This document shows, piece after piece, positions 1 through 5,243 of a stretch of 5,243 nucleotides of DNA. Under the pieces are notes generated by a model that was not told the DNA's origin, searched no databases, and saw only the letters and a list, made by a program, of their open reading frames with translations. A program made the translations under genes and the position numbers. The number at the start of each line of letters is the position of its first letter. Within the stretch, counting starts at the first letter, position 1. Source of the DNA: Deltaproteobacteria bacterium (lineage in GTDB: Bacteria; Desulfobacterota; Desulfobulbia; Desulfobulbales; Desulfocapsaceae). The stretch covers positions 1-5,243 of the forward strand of contig JAJYAX010000143.1 in the NCBI GenBank assembly GCA_021779275.1, in the 5' to 3' direction.

Positions 1-222
1 CTGTTTTTTGCTCTGCTGATATTTAAATTTCCCGTAATCCATGATCCGGCATACCGGCGGTACGGCAGTTGGGGAAACCTCCACCAGATCCAGCTGCTGG
101 CTCTCAGCCAGTGCCAGCGCTTCCCTGAGCGGGAGTATGCCGAGCTGTTCGCTTTCAGCCCCGACTACGCGGACTTCCTTCGCCCTGATTGACTGGTTGA
201 TGTTAACTGTCGGTTTAGCTAT
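1..222 (-). CDS. infC: Translation initiation factor IF3, N-terminal part (truncated by window edge)
   Basis: IF3 binds the 30S subunit, blocks premature 50S joining and checks start-codon/initiator-tRNA pairing. The 74 visible codons cover the IF3 N-domain and the start of the linker. Residues 8-15 (INQSIRAK) are the typical opening, followed by [13 protein letters not shown] (17-29), the helix [10 protein letters not shown] (31-40), and the family signature [23 protein letters not shown] at about 44-66. The lysine-rich linker begins at 67-74; the C-domain lies beyond base 1. No in-frame ATG, GTG or TTG lies between the thrS stop and the conserved region. The only sensible start is ATA at 222-220, six bases after GGAGGT (234-229). 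It follows thrS by 12 nt, so the two are co-transcribed and probably translationally linked. The rare start codon implies IF3 autoregulation, as known for the AUU start in E. coli. Identity is very sure; the exact start is likely but inferred. Confidence 0.96.
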   Translation of the reverse strand, partial: MAKPTVNINQSIRAKEVRVVGAESEQLGILPLREALALAESQQLDLVEVSPTAVPPVCRIMDYGKFKYQQSKKQ

Positions 223-228
223 GACGCC

Positions 229-234
229 ACCTCC
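229..234 (-). promoter_or_regulatory. Strong Shine-Dalgarno for infC that fixes the ATA start
   Basis: GGAGGT on the minus strand lies directly after the thrS TGA stop (237-235) and leaves six bases (GGCGTC) before ATA at 222. This spacing is near ideal, and it is the main evidence that ATA, not a downstream codon, is the initiator. Confidence 0.8.
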
Positions 235-2145
235 TCAATGAAAGCTTTTGACTTCCTTTTCTATGAATTCGATGAGCTCAGCCGGCTTCATGCTGTCGAG
301 GTTATTCCCGTCACGGAATCGTGGAGTCACCATGCCGGACTCGACTTCCTTATCGCCGATTATCAACATATAGGGGATCTTCTGCAACTGCGCTTCGCGG
401 ATCTTGAAGCCAAGTTTTTCATTCCTGAAATCACGCTGGACGCGTATCCCCGCTGCACGCAAAGTCGTATATATCTCGTCGGCATAGGGGATCTGGCTGT
501 CGGTAACAGTGAGGACGATTGCCTGAACCGGGGCGAGCCAAACGGGGAAGCTTCCCGCAAAATGCTCTATCAACACGCCGATAAACCGTTCGATGGCGCC
601 AAGGATGACCCGGTGCACCATGACCGGCCGTTTTTTCTCGCCGTCTGCGCCGACATAGGTCAAGTCGAAACGCTCCGGGAGCGTAAAATCGCACTGGATT
701 GTAGCACACTGCCACCGTCTGTCAAGGGCGTCGCGCAGCTTGATGTCTATTTTCGGCCCGTAGAATGCACCGTCGCCTTCATTTATCTCAAAGGGACGAC
801 CGGAATCCTGCAAAGCCCCCAGAAGGGCCCTGGTCGCTCGCTCCCAGTCCTCATCGGAACCGATGGACTTCTCCGGTCGGGTGGAAAGCTCCATCTCGTA
901 CTCGAAACCGAAGATCCCCATCACATCCTTGACAAAGGAGAGCACCCCCTTGATCTCAGCGTCGAGTTGCTCCGGGGTGCAGAGGATATGGGCATCGTCC
1001 TGGGTAAAGCCCCGTACCCGCAAAAGACCGTGAAGCACCCCTGCACGCTCGTGGCGATGCACGGTGCCAAGCTCGAAATAACGGAGCGGCAGATCGCGGT
1101 AGCTGCGCAGCTGCGACTTGTAGATCATCATGTGGGCAAGACAGTTCATCGGCTTGATGCCGTACCCCTGCTCATCCACCTCGGTGAAGTACATGTTTTC
1201 CCGGTAATTGTCATAGTGACCTGAACGCTGCCAGAGTTCAGTCTTCAGGATCTGCGGCCCGACAACGATATCGTATCCGCGCCGGAGATGCTCCTTGCGC
1301 TCGAAGTCCTCCAGGATGGTACGGAGCATCGCCCCTTTGGGGTGCCAGATGACCAGACCTGCGCCGACCTCGTCTGAGAAGGAGAAGAGATCCAGCTCCT
1401 TGCCAAGCTTCCTATGGTCGCGCCGCTTGGCCTCTTCCAGCCGTGCCAGATAAGCATCAAGTTCTTTTTTGTCGGCAAATGCAGTGCCGTAGACCCGTTG
1501 CAGCATCTTGCGCTTTTCATCGCCGCGCCAGTAAGCGCCGGCGATGGAGGTAAGCTTGAAGGCCTTGATATGGGAAGTGGAGGGCAGATGCGGGCCGCGG
1601 CAGAGATCGACGAAATCCCCCTGGCGGTACAGGGAAACCGTATCCGCACCCAGGTCTTCGATCAGTTCAACCTTGTAGCTCTCCCCCATATCCCTGAACA
1701 GCTTGATGGCATCCGCACCGGAAAGGACCTGACGCTCTATCTTGAGATTGGCCTTGGCCAGCTCAGACATCTTCTTTTCGATCTTTTCCAGGTCTTCCGG
1801 TGTGAAGGGGTGATCAACGTCAAAATCGTAATAAAAGCCGGTTTCAATGGCCGGACCGATAGTAACCTTTGCCTCGGGAAAGAGGCTTTTCACCGCCTGG
1901 GCCATGAGATGTGAGGTGGAATGCCTGATGATCTCAAGCGCCTCCGCGCTTTTCTCGGTGATGATCTCCACCTTGGCGCCGTCAGGCAGGACCGTCGCAA
2001 GGTCCACCAACTCACCGTTTATCTTGCCGGCAATGGCAGCCTTGGCAAGTCCGGCACCAATCGAGGCAGCCAGGTCATAGACCGTTGCCCCCGCCTGCAG
2101 CGTCCTTTCAGTTCCATCCGGCAGCGTTACCTTGGTATCACTCAT
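235..2145 (-). CDS. thrS: Threonyl-tRNA synthetase (ThrRS), 636 aa
   Basis: Class II aminoacyl-tRNA synthetase that charges tRNA-Thr in the cytoplasm and edits mischarged Ser-tRNA-Thr. Full-length bacterial architecture is present. The TGS domain is at about 1-62. The editing domain has the HSTSH metal/catalytic motif (H75, H79) and C182/H186 in DLCRGPH, with GFYYDFD at 103-109. In the catalytic core, motif 2 is around [12 protein letters not shown] (to 369, R364) and motif 3 is GAIERF (516-521). The zinc ligands are C335 (MNC), H386 (DDAH) and H511 (VMVH), matching E. coli C334/H385/H511 almost exactly. The C-terminal anticodon-binding domain runs from about 535 to 636. An in-frame ATG nine codons upstream (2172) is rejected: it sits inside a hairpin and lacks a ribosome site. 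ATG at 2145 follows AAGGGG (2157-2152) by six bases and gives the usual N-terminus ([11 protein letters not shown]) and length. It lies 75 nt downstream of tRNA-Val and 12 nt upstream of infC. No catalytic residue is missing. Confidence 0.98.
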   Translation of the reverse strand: MSDTKVTLPDGTERTLQAGATVYDLAASIGAGLAKAAIAGKINGELVDLATVLPDGAKVEIITEKSAEALEIIRHSTSHLMAQAVKSLFPEAKVTIGPAIETGFYYDFDVDHPFTPEDLEKIEKKMSELAKANLKIERQVLSGADAIKLFRDMGESYKVELIEDLGADTVSLYRQGDFVDLCRGPHLPSTSHIKAFKLTSIAGAYWRGDEKRKMLQRVYGTAFADKKELDAYLARLEEAKRRDHRKLGKELDLFSFSDEVGAGLVIWHPKGAMLRTILEDFERKEHLRRGYDIVVGPQILKTELWQRSGHYDNYRENMYFTEVDEQGYGIKPMNCLAHMMIYKSQLRSYRDLPLRYFELGTVHRHERAGVLHGLLRVRGFTQDDAHILCTPEQLDAEIKGVLSFVKDVMGIFGFEYEMELSTRPEKSIGSDEDWERATRALLGALQDSGRPFEINEGDGAFYGPKIDIKLRDALDRRWQCATIQCDFTLPERFDLTYVGADGEKKRPVMVHRVILGAIERFIGVLIEHFAGSFPVWLAPVQAIVLTVTDSQIPYADEIYTTLRAAGIRVQRDFRNEKLGFKIREAQLQKIPYMLIIGDKEVESGMVTPRFRDGNNLDSMKPAELIEFIEKEVKSFH

Positions 2146-2151
2146 AAATGG

Positions 2152-2157
2152 CCCCTT
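2152..2157 (-). promoter_or_regulatory. Shine-Dalgarno of thrS (decides start at 2145)
   Basis: AAGGGG lies six bases before ATG at 2145. It supports this start over the in-frame ATG at 2172. The site is also the 3' arm of a possible sequestering helix: CCUCUU at 2169-2164 can pair with it across a 6-nt loop (five Watson-Crick pairs and one G-U). Confidence 0.7.
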
Positions 2158-2167
2158 AACAGAAAGA

Positions 2168-2186
2168 GGCATCGAACCTCGATGCC
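2168..2186 (-). promoter_or_regulatory. thrS leader hairpin (possible attenuator or terminator)
   Basis: GGCATCGA and TCGATGCC form a perfect 8-bp stem with a 3-nt loop (positions 2176-2178), between tRNA-Val and thrS. On the transcript it is followed by the pyrimidine-rich UCUUUCUGUU, a weak U-tract. It could terminate part of the transcription after the tRNA, act as a processing barrier for the tRNA 3' end, or regulate thrS translation. I see no T-box features, and no clear tRNA-Thr anticodon-arm mimic like that of the E. coli thrS operator. The stem is directly visible; the function is inference. Confidence 0.55.
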
Positions 2187-2212
2187 CCTGCTGAACCCCT
2201 TAACCGTGGCAG

Positions 2213-2305
2213 GTTTTTAATGGTAGGCGCGGGCGGTTTCGAACCGCCGACCCCTAGCGTGTCGAGCTAGTGCTCTACCCCTGAGCTACGCGCCTGCTTA
2301 AAAAC
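2213..2305 (-). repeat. 8-bp inverted repeat flanking the tRNA gene
   Basis: GTTTTTAA (2305-2298) precedes the tRNA and TTAAAAAC (2220-2213) follows its CCA end immediately. The two are perfectly complementary and could lengthen the acceptor helix in the precursor, across an internal loop of GC on the 5' side and ACCA on the 3' side. The 5' copy starts at the predicted transcription start. It may help precursor folding or processing, but it is A/T-only apart from one G-C pair. Confidence 0.5.
2221..2295 (-). tRNA. tRNA-Val (anticodon GAC), CCA encoded
   Basis: The 75-nt cloverleaf reads on the minus strand. The acceptor stem AGGCGCG/CGCGCCT has 7 perfect pairs. The D-stem is GCTC/GAGC with loop AGGGGTA. 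The anticodon stem is CTAGC/GCTAG with loop TCGACAC, the variable loop is GGGTC, and the T-stem is GGCGG/CCGCC with loop TTCGAAA. Discriminator A73 and an encoded CCA end follow. Counting 32-38 across the loop gives anticodon GAC (34-36), which reads GUC/GUU valine codons. A35, C36 and A73 are known valine identity elements. Oddity: position 33 is C, where U is almost invariant because it makes the U-turn. All stems are intact, so the gene is not obviously degenerate. It has its own strong promoter and probably heads the thrS-infC transcript. Confidence 0.93.
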
Positions 2306-2311
2306 AGAGTA

Positions 2312-2340
2312 TTTTTAACAATTCAGGCCGACATTGTCAA
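2312..2340 (-). promoter_or_regulatory. Sigma-70-type promoter for tRNA-Val/thrS/infC
   Basis: The -35 is a perfect TTGACA (2340-2335). A 17-bp spacer and a -10 of TAAAAA (2317-2312, 4 of 6 consensus bases) follow. The predicted transcription start is near 2305, about ten bases before the tRNA 5' end, the short leader expected for a stable-RNA promoter. No other promoter of comparable quality was seen before thrS, so thrS and infC are probably transcribed from here by read-through past the leader hairpin. Confidence 0.82.
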
Positions 2341-2348
2341 GATTTTTC

Positions 2349-3218
2349 TTAATTATTCTTTGTTTTCTTCATCGACCGCAGATCGCTCGTGGTTTTTACC
2401 GAGCCGTCCTTGTCGATATAGAACTCTCCACCGTAAGGATCTTCCGGTATCTGGCTGATAATACCCACCGCCAGCAACTCTTTGAGTTCAGACGGTTGTT
2501 TGCCATATTTATCCTTAAAAGTATTGACTGCCCCTTCCAAGACATGAATGCCCTGTAAAGCTTCAAGCCGGGTTTCGTATTCTTTCCTGGTAGCTATATC
2601 TTTTGTCCGTTTCAATATCTCCTGCAGGAAAATAATCGCATTCTCTGTCCTGTTCCCCTTGACTGCCAAACGAAGCGCAAGGCTTGCGAGGGCCTCACCG
2701 CCGGGTCTTTTCGCCCCCTCCATCAGGTATTCGGACGCACGACCATTTTCATGCAGAAAATAGAAAGAATTGAATCCCATAAAGAAAGGAAGCATCCAGT
2801 CCCAATCCCGATATCGACTCCCCTTTGCCAGCAGGGAATTGGTTTCCCTTACCATGTTGCCGTCCCAGGTCAGGATGGCGTTGGCAAAGTAGTATGGGTC
2901 ATAGAAATACGGATCAAGATCAGTAGATGCTTGTAATGTTGAGTAGATCCAGCGCCATTCCCAATCCTTTACACGCGGCCGTTCCGAGCGATTCAGGGTA
3001 CCGCCGTAATAAACAAGGGCTTTCAAAAACAGAAAGTCGGAGGCCAAACCGTCATATTCCAGCGAGGTGATTTTAAGCAAAGGACCAGGAATAACGTAAG
3101 CCACATCCTCCCCTTGGTGTAATGTTTTCCTTTTATTGGAAACAGTAGAAAGGGTAAGGATATGGACCGGGATCAGCAGTAAGACGAGTATGATCGGCAG
3201 GGCGCGGCGGATAATCAT
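2349..3218 (-). CDS. Membrane-anchored helical (TPR-like) protein with pseudopilin-like C-terminus, ABC-exporter partner
   Basis: 289 aa; no gene name recognised. Residues 5-23 form one hydrophobic segment after an Arg-Arg start (MIIRR), so the protein is probably inner-membrane anchored with its body in the periplasm. Residues 55-225 are helical, rich in Trp/Tyr/Phe (DWEWRWIYSTLQ, LDPYFYDPYYFANAIL, RDWDWMLPFFMGFNSFYF), and resemble a degenerate tetratricopeptide array. Residues 228-277 (EGAVNTFKDKYGKQPSELKELL, then IPEDPYGGEFYIDKDGSV) match the pattern of the GspG-type major pseudopilin C-domain (YP..L..L, P.DPWG..Y). There is no prepilin N-terminus, so it is not a pilin. The start is ATG at 3218, overlapping the permease stop as ATGA (translational coupling). 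An upstream extension to 3299 would lie inside the permease gene and is rejected. It is likely an accessory subunit of the upstream ABC-2 transporter. The fold assignment is by eye; the substrate is unknown. Confidence 0.88.
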   Translation of the reverse strand: MIIRRALPIILVLLLIPVHILTLSTVSNKRKTLHQGEDVAYVIPGPLLKITSLEYDGLASDFLFLKALVYYGGTLNRSERPRVKDWEWRWIYSTLQASTDLDPYFYDPYYFANAILTWDGNMVRETNSLLAKGSRYRDWDWMLPFFMGFNSFYFLHENGRASEYLMEGAKRPGGEALASLALRLAVKGNRTENAIIFLQEILKRTKDIATRKEYETRLEALQGIHVLEGAVNTFKDKYGKQPSELKELLAVGIISQIPEDPYGGEFYIDKDGSVKTTSDLRSMKKTKNN

Positions 3219-4027
3219 GGGAATTCTCTCTTGCTGAATACGGCGCAGGCGATGGCAACGGCAAGGCTGGTATAGACCAGACCATACGAGACGGTCCAAA
3301 AGACATACGAACCGCTGGGTGCGATTCCATGGGCCACCTGGGTCTTGATATCAAAGAAAGAAAGGTTCGGAAACATGTAATAGGCTATCTGGACGACCTT
3401 GACGATAACCGGCGACGGCGCAATGCCAGCCCCTTGGGGTGCCTCCACCAAGGCCTTGACATCGTTGATCGAGTTGCCGATCAGATATGCAACGATAGTC
3501 AACATCAAGGAAATGAACGAGGTCGATGTGAAAGAGGCAAAGAGAAAACTCAACGCGGCGAGCAGGATAAGCGCCAAAGTGTTAAACGCTAGAGAAAGGC
3601 CGACTAGCGACCATGAAAACCTGGGAAAGTACCCGGGAGTATTCAATTTAACCAGGTAGATCGAGGCAGCCGCAAAGAGACTCAACAAGGCCATGGACAC
3701 AATGATCAGCAATGCAATCCCTAAAAACTTGCCGACAATGTACTGGGATCTGGAAATCGGCCTGGAAAGAACCATATAGATGGTCTTTCTGTCCAGATCC
3801 TTCGCCAAAAGATTAATTCCGACGAAAAGCACGAGAAGCAGTCCGGCAAAGGATGCGGACGACAACGCCATGTCCACGGCAACCTTTCCCACTTCCTGCA
3901 TTATCATGCTTGAGATGAGGAGATTTGCAACCATCATTAATAGCGCCAGTATGGAGATGCCGTACATGGCCCTGTTTCTGAGACCCTCCTTGAAGGTTAT
4001 CGCCGCTACCGACCAGAGCTGTATCAT
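3215..4027 (-). CDS. ABC-2-type transporter permease, six-helix
   Basis: 270 aa inner-membrane subunit of an ABC exporter. Hydrophobic segments lie at about 22-44, 55-75, 99-126, 138-165, 169-187 and 240-263. The first follows the amphipathic stretch LWSVAAITFKEGLRNRAMY (4-22), typical of the ABC-2/NosY-like family. The cytoplasmic loop KDLDRKTIYMVLSRPISRSQ (76-95), followed by GK, is the family hallmark thought to contact the ATPase. The 188-239 region is a non-hydrophobic loop, probably periplasmic. The start is ATG at 4027, three bases after the ATPase stop. Its ribosome site AAGGAGG (4045-4039) lies inside the last ATPase codons, 11 nt upstream. It ends in an ATGA overlap with the accessory protein. 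The pair is a complete ABC-2 exporter; the substrate (lipid, polysaccharide, peptide or pilus-related) cannot be read from sequence. Confidence 0.93.
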   Translation of the reverse strand: MIQLWSVAAITFKEGLRNRAMYGISILALLMMVANLLISSMIMQEVGKVAVDMALSSASFAGLLLVLFVGINLLAKDLDRKTIYMVLSRPISRSQYIVGKFLGIALLIIVSMALLSLFAAASIYLVKLNTPGYFPRFSWSLVGLSLAFNTLALILLAALSFLFASFTSTSFISLMLTIVAYLIGNSINDVKALVEAPQGAGIAPSPVIVKVVQIAYYMFPNLSFFDIKTQVAHGIAPSGSYVFWTVSYGLVYTSLAVAIACAVFSKREFP

Positions 4028-4030
4028 TTG

Positions 4031-4774
4031 CTAGAAAACCTCCTTCAAACCGGCCTTGGCGACCTCGGCCAGAAACACGTCCTCCAAAGTGGCGCCTTCT
4101 GCCAGCAGATTATCCACCCGGTCCACCAGCCGCAATCGGCCGCCAACGATGATGCCGACCCTGTCGCAGAACCGCTCCACGTCGCTTAAGATGTGCGAGG
4201 AAAAGAACACCGTCTTCCCCTCCCCTTTAAGCTCCAGGATTATGTCGCCCACCATTTTCCTGCCGATCGGGTCGAGGCCACTCATAGGCTCGTCCAGGAT
4301 CACCACCTGCGGGTCATGTATGAGAGCCAATGCAAGGCCGGCCCTCTGCACCATCCCTTTGGAATAGGTCCTGAGCGGCCTCTTCCGCGCCTCGAGCAAG
4401 TTAAGCTTACCCAGCAACAGCTCAGTCCTTTGTCTGATCACTCCCTTCGCCAGGCCGGAGGCCCTGCCGCCGAACCAGAGTAATTCCTCGGCGGTGAGGT
4501 AATCATAAAAATAGGGATTCTCCGGCAGATAGCCGACAGACCTGCGCACGGTCTTGTCCCCTGCATCTATCCCCATGATGGAAGCGCTGCCGCTATCGGG
4601 AAAGATGAGGTTGATGAGGATCTTGATCGTTGTCGACTTGCCGGCACCGTTCGGCCCGAGAAAACCAAAGACCTCCCCTTGGCCTATTTCCAAGGAAAGG
4701 CCCTGCAGGGCCTGAACCCGTTTGGCAGTGACGCCCTCTTTAAATTGCTTTGAAACCTCGACGATTTTTATCAT
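4031..4774 (-). CDS. ABC transporter ATP-binding protein (ABC-2/CcmA-DrrA type)
   Basis: 247 aa nucleotide-binding subunit that powers the adjacent permease. Walker A is GPNGAGKST (40-48). The Q-loop region reads GYLPENPYFYDYLT (81-94), with Glu at 85 where many families have Gln. The signature is YSKGM (137-141), the variant common in ABC-2 exporters in place of LSGGQ. Walker B is VVILDEP (157-163), with catalytic Glu162. The D-loop is SGLDP (165-169) and the H-loop His is H194 (FFSSHIL). The C-terminal tail (about 215-247) includes the ATLEDVFL motif usual for this class. The start ATG at 4774 has only a weak ribosome site (AGG about 12 nt upstream). It is the first gene after the terminator, so a promoter is expected in 4775-4865; the best candidate is an isolated -10-like CATAAT (4826-4821) without a good -35. 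Confidence 0.96.
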   Translation of the reverse strand: MIKIVEVSKQFKEGVTAKRVQALQGLSLEIGQGEVFGFLGPNGAGKSTTIKILINLIFPDSGSASIMGIDAGDKTVRRSVGYLPENPYFYDYLTAEELLWFGGRASGLAKGVIRQRTELLLGKLNLLEARKRPLRTYSKGMVQRAGLALALIHDPQVVILDEPMSGLDPIGRKMVGDIILELKGEGKTVFFSSHILSDVERFCDRVGIIVGGRLRLVDRVDNLLAEGATLEDVFLAEVAKAGLKEVF

Positions 4775-4794
4775 GTTTGACTTTAGCCTGGAAG

Positions 4795-4809
4795 GCGGAA
4801 GATTCCCGC
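4795..4809 (-). repeat. Small inverted repeat upstream of the ABC ATPase gene
   Basis: On the minus strand GCGGGA and TTCCGC can form a 6-bp stem (one G-U) with a 3-nt loop, 20 nt before the ATPase start. It could be an operator or a leader hairpin, but it is short and may be chance. Confidence 0.3.
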
Positions 4810-4865
4810 TGTATCAAAGAATTATGCGGATTTGAATATCTGTTAGATTAGCAGAGGTAAAGCAG

Positions 4866-4899
4866 AAAAGGCCCGCCAGTAACTTTTGGCGGGCCTTTT
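4866..4899 (-). terminator. Strong symmetric intrinsic terminator after the pilin-like gene
   Basis: A perfect 13-bp stem has arms AAAAGGCCCGCCA (4866-4878) and TGGCGGGCCTTTT (4887-4899) with an 8-nt loop. On the minus transcript the GC stem is preceded by A4 and followed by U4, so it could work in both directions. It lies 21 nt after the stop codon at 4921 and separates the pilin-like gene from the ABC cluster. Read-through at a low level cannot be excluded. Confidence 0.9.
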
Positions 4900-4920
4900 C
4901 ACTCCCGAAATTAAAAGGGG

Positions 4921-5243
4921 TTAAATTGTTGCATATGTTGCACCAGCCAAATCATCGGTTGCTGTTGTCGAAGCAGGAACATCCGTGGTTTTCAACTGAG
5001 TGCCAGTAGCCTTACCAGCAACAACCTTCCTGTTTGCCGTAGTATCGGAATCGAAGAGATAAATCTCGCTACCCTGAGTGTGAGCTGCGCCGACGACATA
5101 CTCAGCTGCAGTAGTGTCAGTGCTGTTGACATCAACTATCACACCGTTGGAAACACCAAATCTAAAGGTCTGAGCAGTGGCAGGAAAGTTGTTTATACTG
5201 TTGGCCGCAACCGATACAGTAATATTTTGAGGCCCAAATACAA
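4921..5243 (-). CDS. Probable long-type pilin (PilA) C-terminus or pilin-partner protein, 5' end outside window
   Basis: The frame is open from the right edge (first complete codon at 5241) to TAA at 4923-4921, giving 106 residues. A GTG at 5142 is internal, not the start, because the frame continues upstream with similar composition (VFGPQNITVSVAANS... RFGVSNGVIVDV). The sequence is very rich in Thr, Ala, Ser, Val and Asp, has no Cys, and carries AAHTQGSEIYLFDSDTT at about 50-66 and a DVPAS...TDDLAGATY end. From memory this resembles the beta-rich C-terminal part of long PilA proteins of Geotalea uraniireducens-type bacteria, or the separate pilin-partner protein encoded next to short PilA in Geobacter sulfurreducens. 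Such proteins act in the periplasm or cell surface as type IV pilus components. The N-terminal prepilin motif that would prove this is outside the window. A different secreted beta-sandwich protein is possible. Confidence 0.68.
   Translation of the reverse strand, partial: VFGPQNITVSVAANSINNFPATAQTFRFGVSNGVIVDVNSTDTTAAEYVVGAAHTQGSEIYLFDSDTTANRKVVAGKATGTQLKTTDVPASTTATDDLAGATYATI

Noticed and set aside
238..1224. A 328-codon open frame on the plus strand opposite thrS
   Set aside because: It is fully antisense to a certain thrS. Its translation has no recognisable domain, and it reflects the codon bias of GC-rich thrS.
1414..1914. A 166-codon plus-strand open frame opposite thrS
   Set aside because: Antisense shadow of conserved thrS coding sequence, with no recognised motifs and no supporting promoter or ribosome site noted.
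2145..2172. Longer thrS start at the upstream in-frame ATG (2172)
   Set aside because: The nine extra residues are not typical of ThrRS, the ATG lies inside an 8-bp hairpin, and the good ribosome site is placed for the ATG at 2145.
2298..2318. A TTAAAAA/TTTTTAA inverted repeat as terminator of the accessory-protein gene
   Set aside because: The stem is A/T only and overlaps the -10 element of the tRNA promoter. It is too weak for an intrinsic terminator.
3219..3299. N-terminal extension of the accessory protein to 3299
   Set aside because: It would overlap the permease gene by more than 80 bases, adds a Cys/Arg-rich stretch before the membrane anchor, and loses the ATGA coupling start.
4880..4900. 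Sigma-54 promoter (GG-N10-GC) overlapping the terminator
   Set aside because: TGGCGGGCC is followed by TGCT, but the GG to GC distance is 12 bases, not 10, and the match comes from the terminator stem.
4921..5142. A separate 73-aa gene starting at 5142
   Set aside because: The frame is open to the window edge with the same composition, and there is no ribosome site before the GTG. It is the 3' part of a longer gene.

Overview
This window looks like chromosomal DNA from a member of the Geobacterales (Geobacter/Geotalea-like Desulfobacterota). That placement rests on recall of protein families, not on a search: the IF3 and ThrRS sequences look Geobacter-like, and a T/A/S-rich long-pilin-type C-terminus lies beside an ABC-2 exporter and a membrane-anchored repeat protein. 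Every supported gene is on the minus strand, so transcription runs from the right edge (5243) to the left edge (1).

Right part (about 5243-2349): the C-terminal 106 residues of a probable type IV pilin or pilin-partner protein end at 4921 and are followed by a strong symmetric hairpin terminator (4866-4899). A tight three-gene cluster follows: an ABC-2-type ATPase (4774-4031), a six-helix permease (4027-3215, 3-nt gap, Shine-Dalgarno inside the ATPase gene), and a membrane-anchored protein (3218-2349) that overlaps the permease by ATGA. The last protein has an alpha-helical middle and a C-terminus resembling the GspG-type major pseudopilin fold. The three probably form one exporter unit, with the third protein as a periplasmic accessory subunit.

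Left part (about 2340-1): a near-consensus sigma-70 promoter (TTGACA-N17-TAAAAA) drives a tRNA-Val(GAC) with encoded CCA. Next come a short structured leader, threonyl-tRNA synthetase (thrS, 636 aa) and the first 74 codons of translation initiation factor IF3 (infC). This is the start of the widespread thrS-infC-(rpmI-rplT-pheST) translation operon, here with a tRNA gene at its head. infC appears to start at the rare codon ATA, which fits IF3 autoregulation by start-codon discrimination.

The most noteworthy points are: the ATA start of infC; C instead of the near-invariant U at position 33 of the tRNA-Val anticodon loop; an 8-nt perfect complementarity flanking the tRNA that begins at the predicted transcription start; a thrS leader whose hairpin arm can alternatively pair with the thrS Shine-Dalgarno; and the pseudopilin-like C-terminus on an ABC-exporter partner next to a pilin locus. 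I see no CRISPR array, insertion sequence, phage gene or clearly new defence system. There is no gene-free stretch longer than 300 bases.
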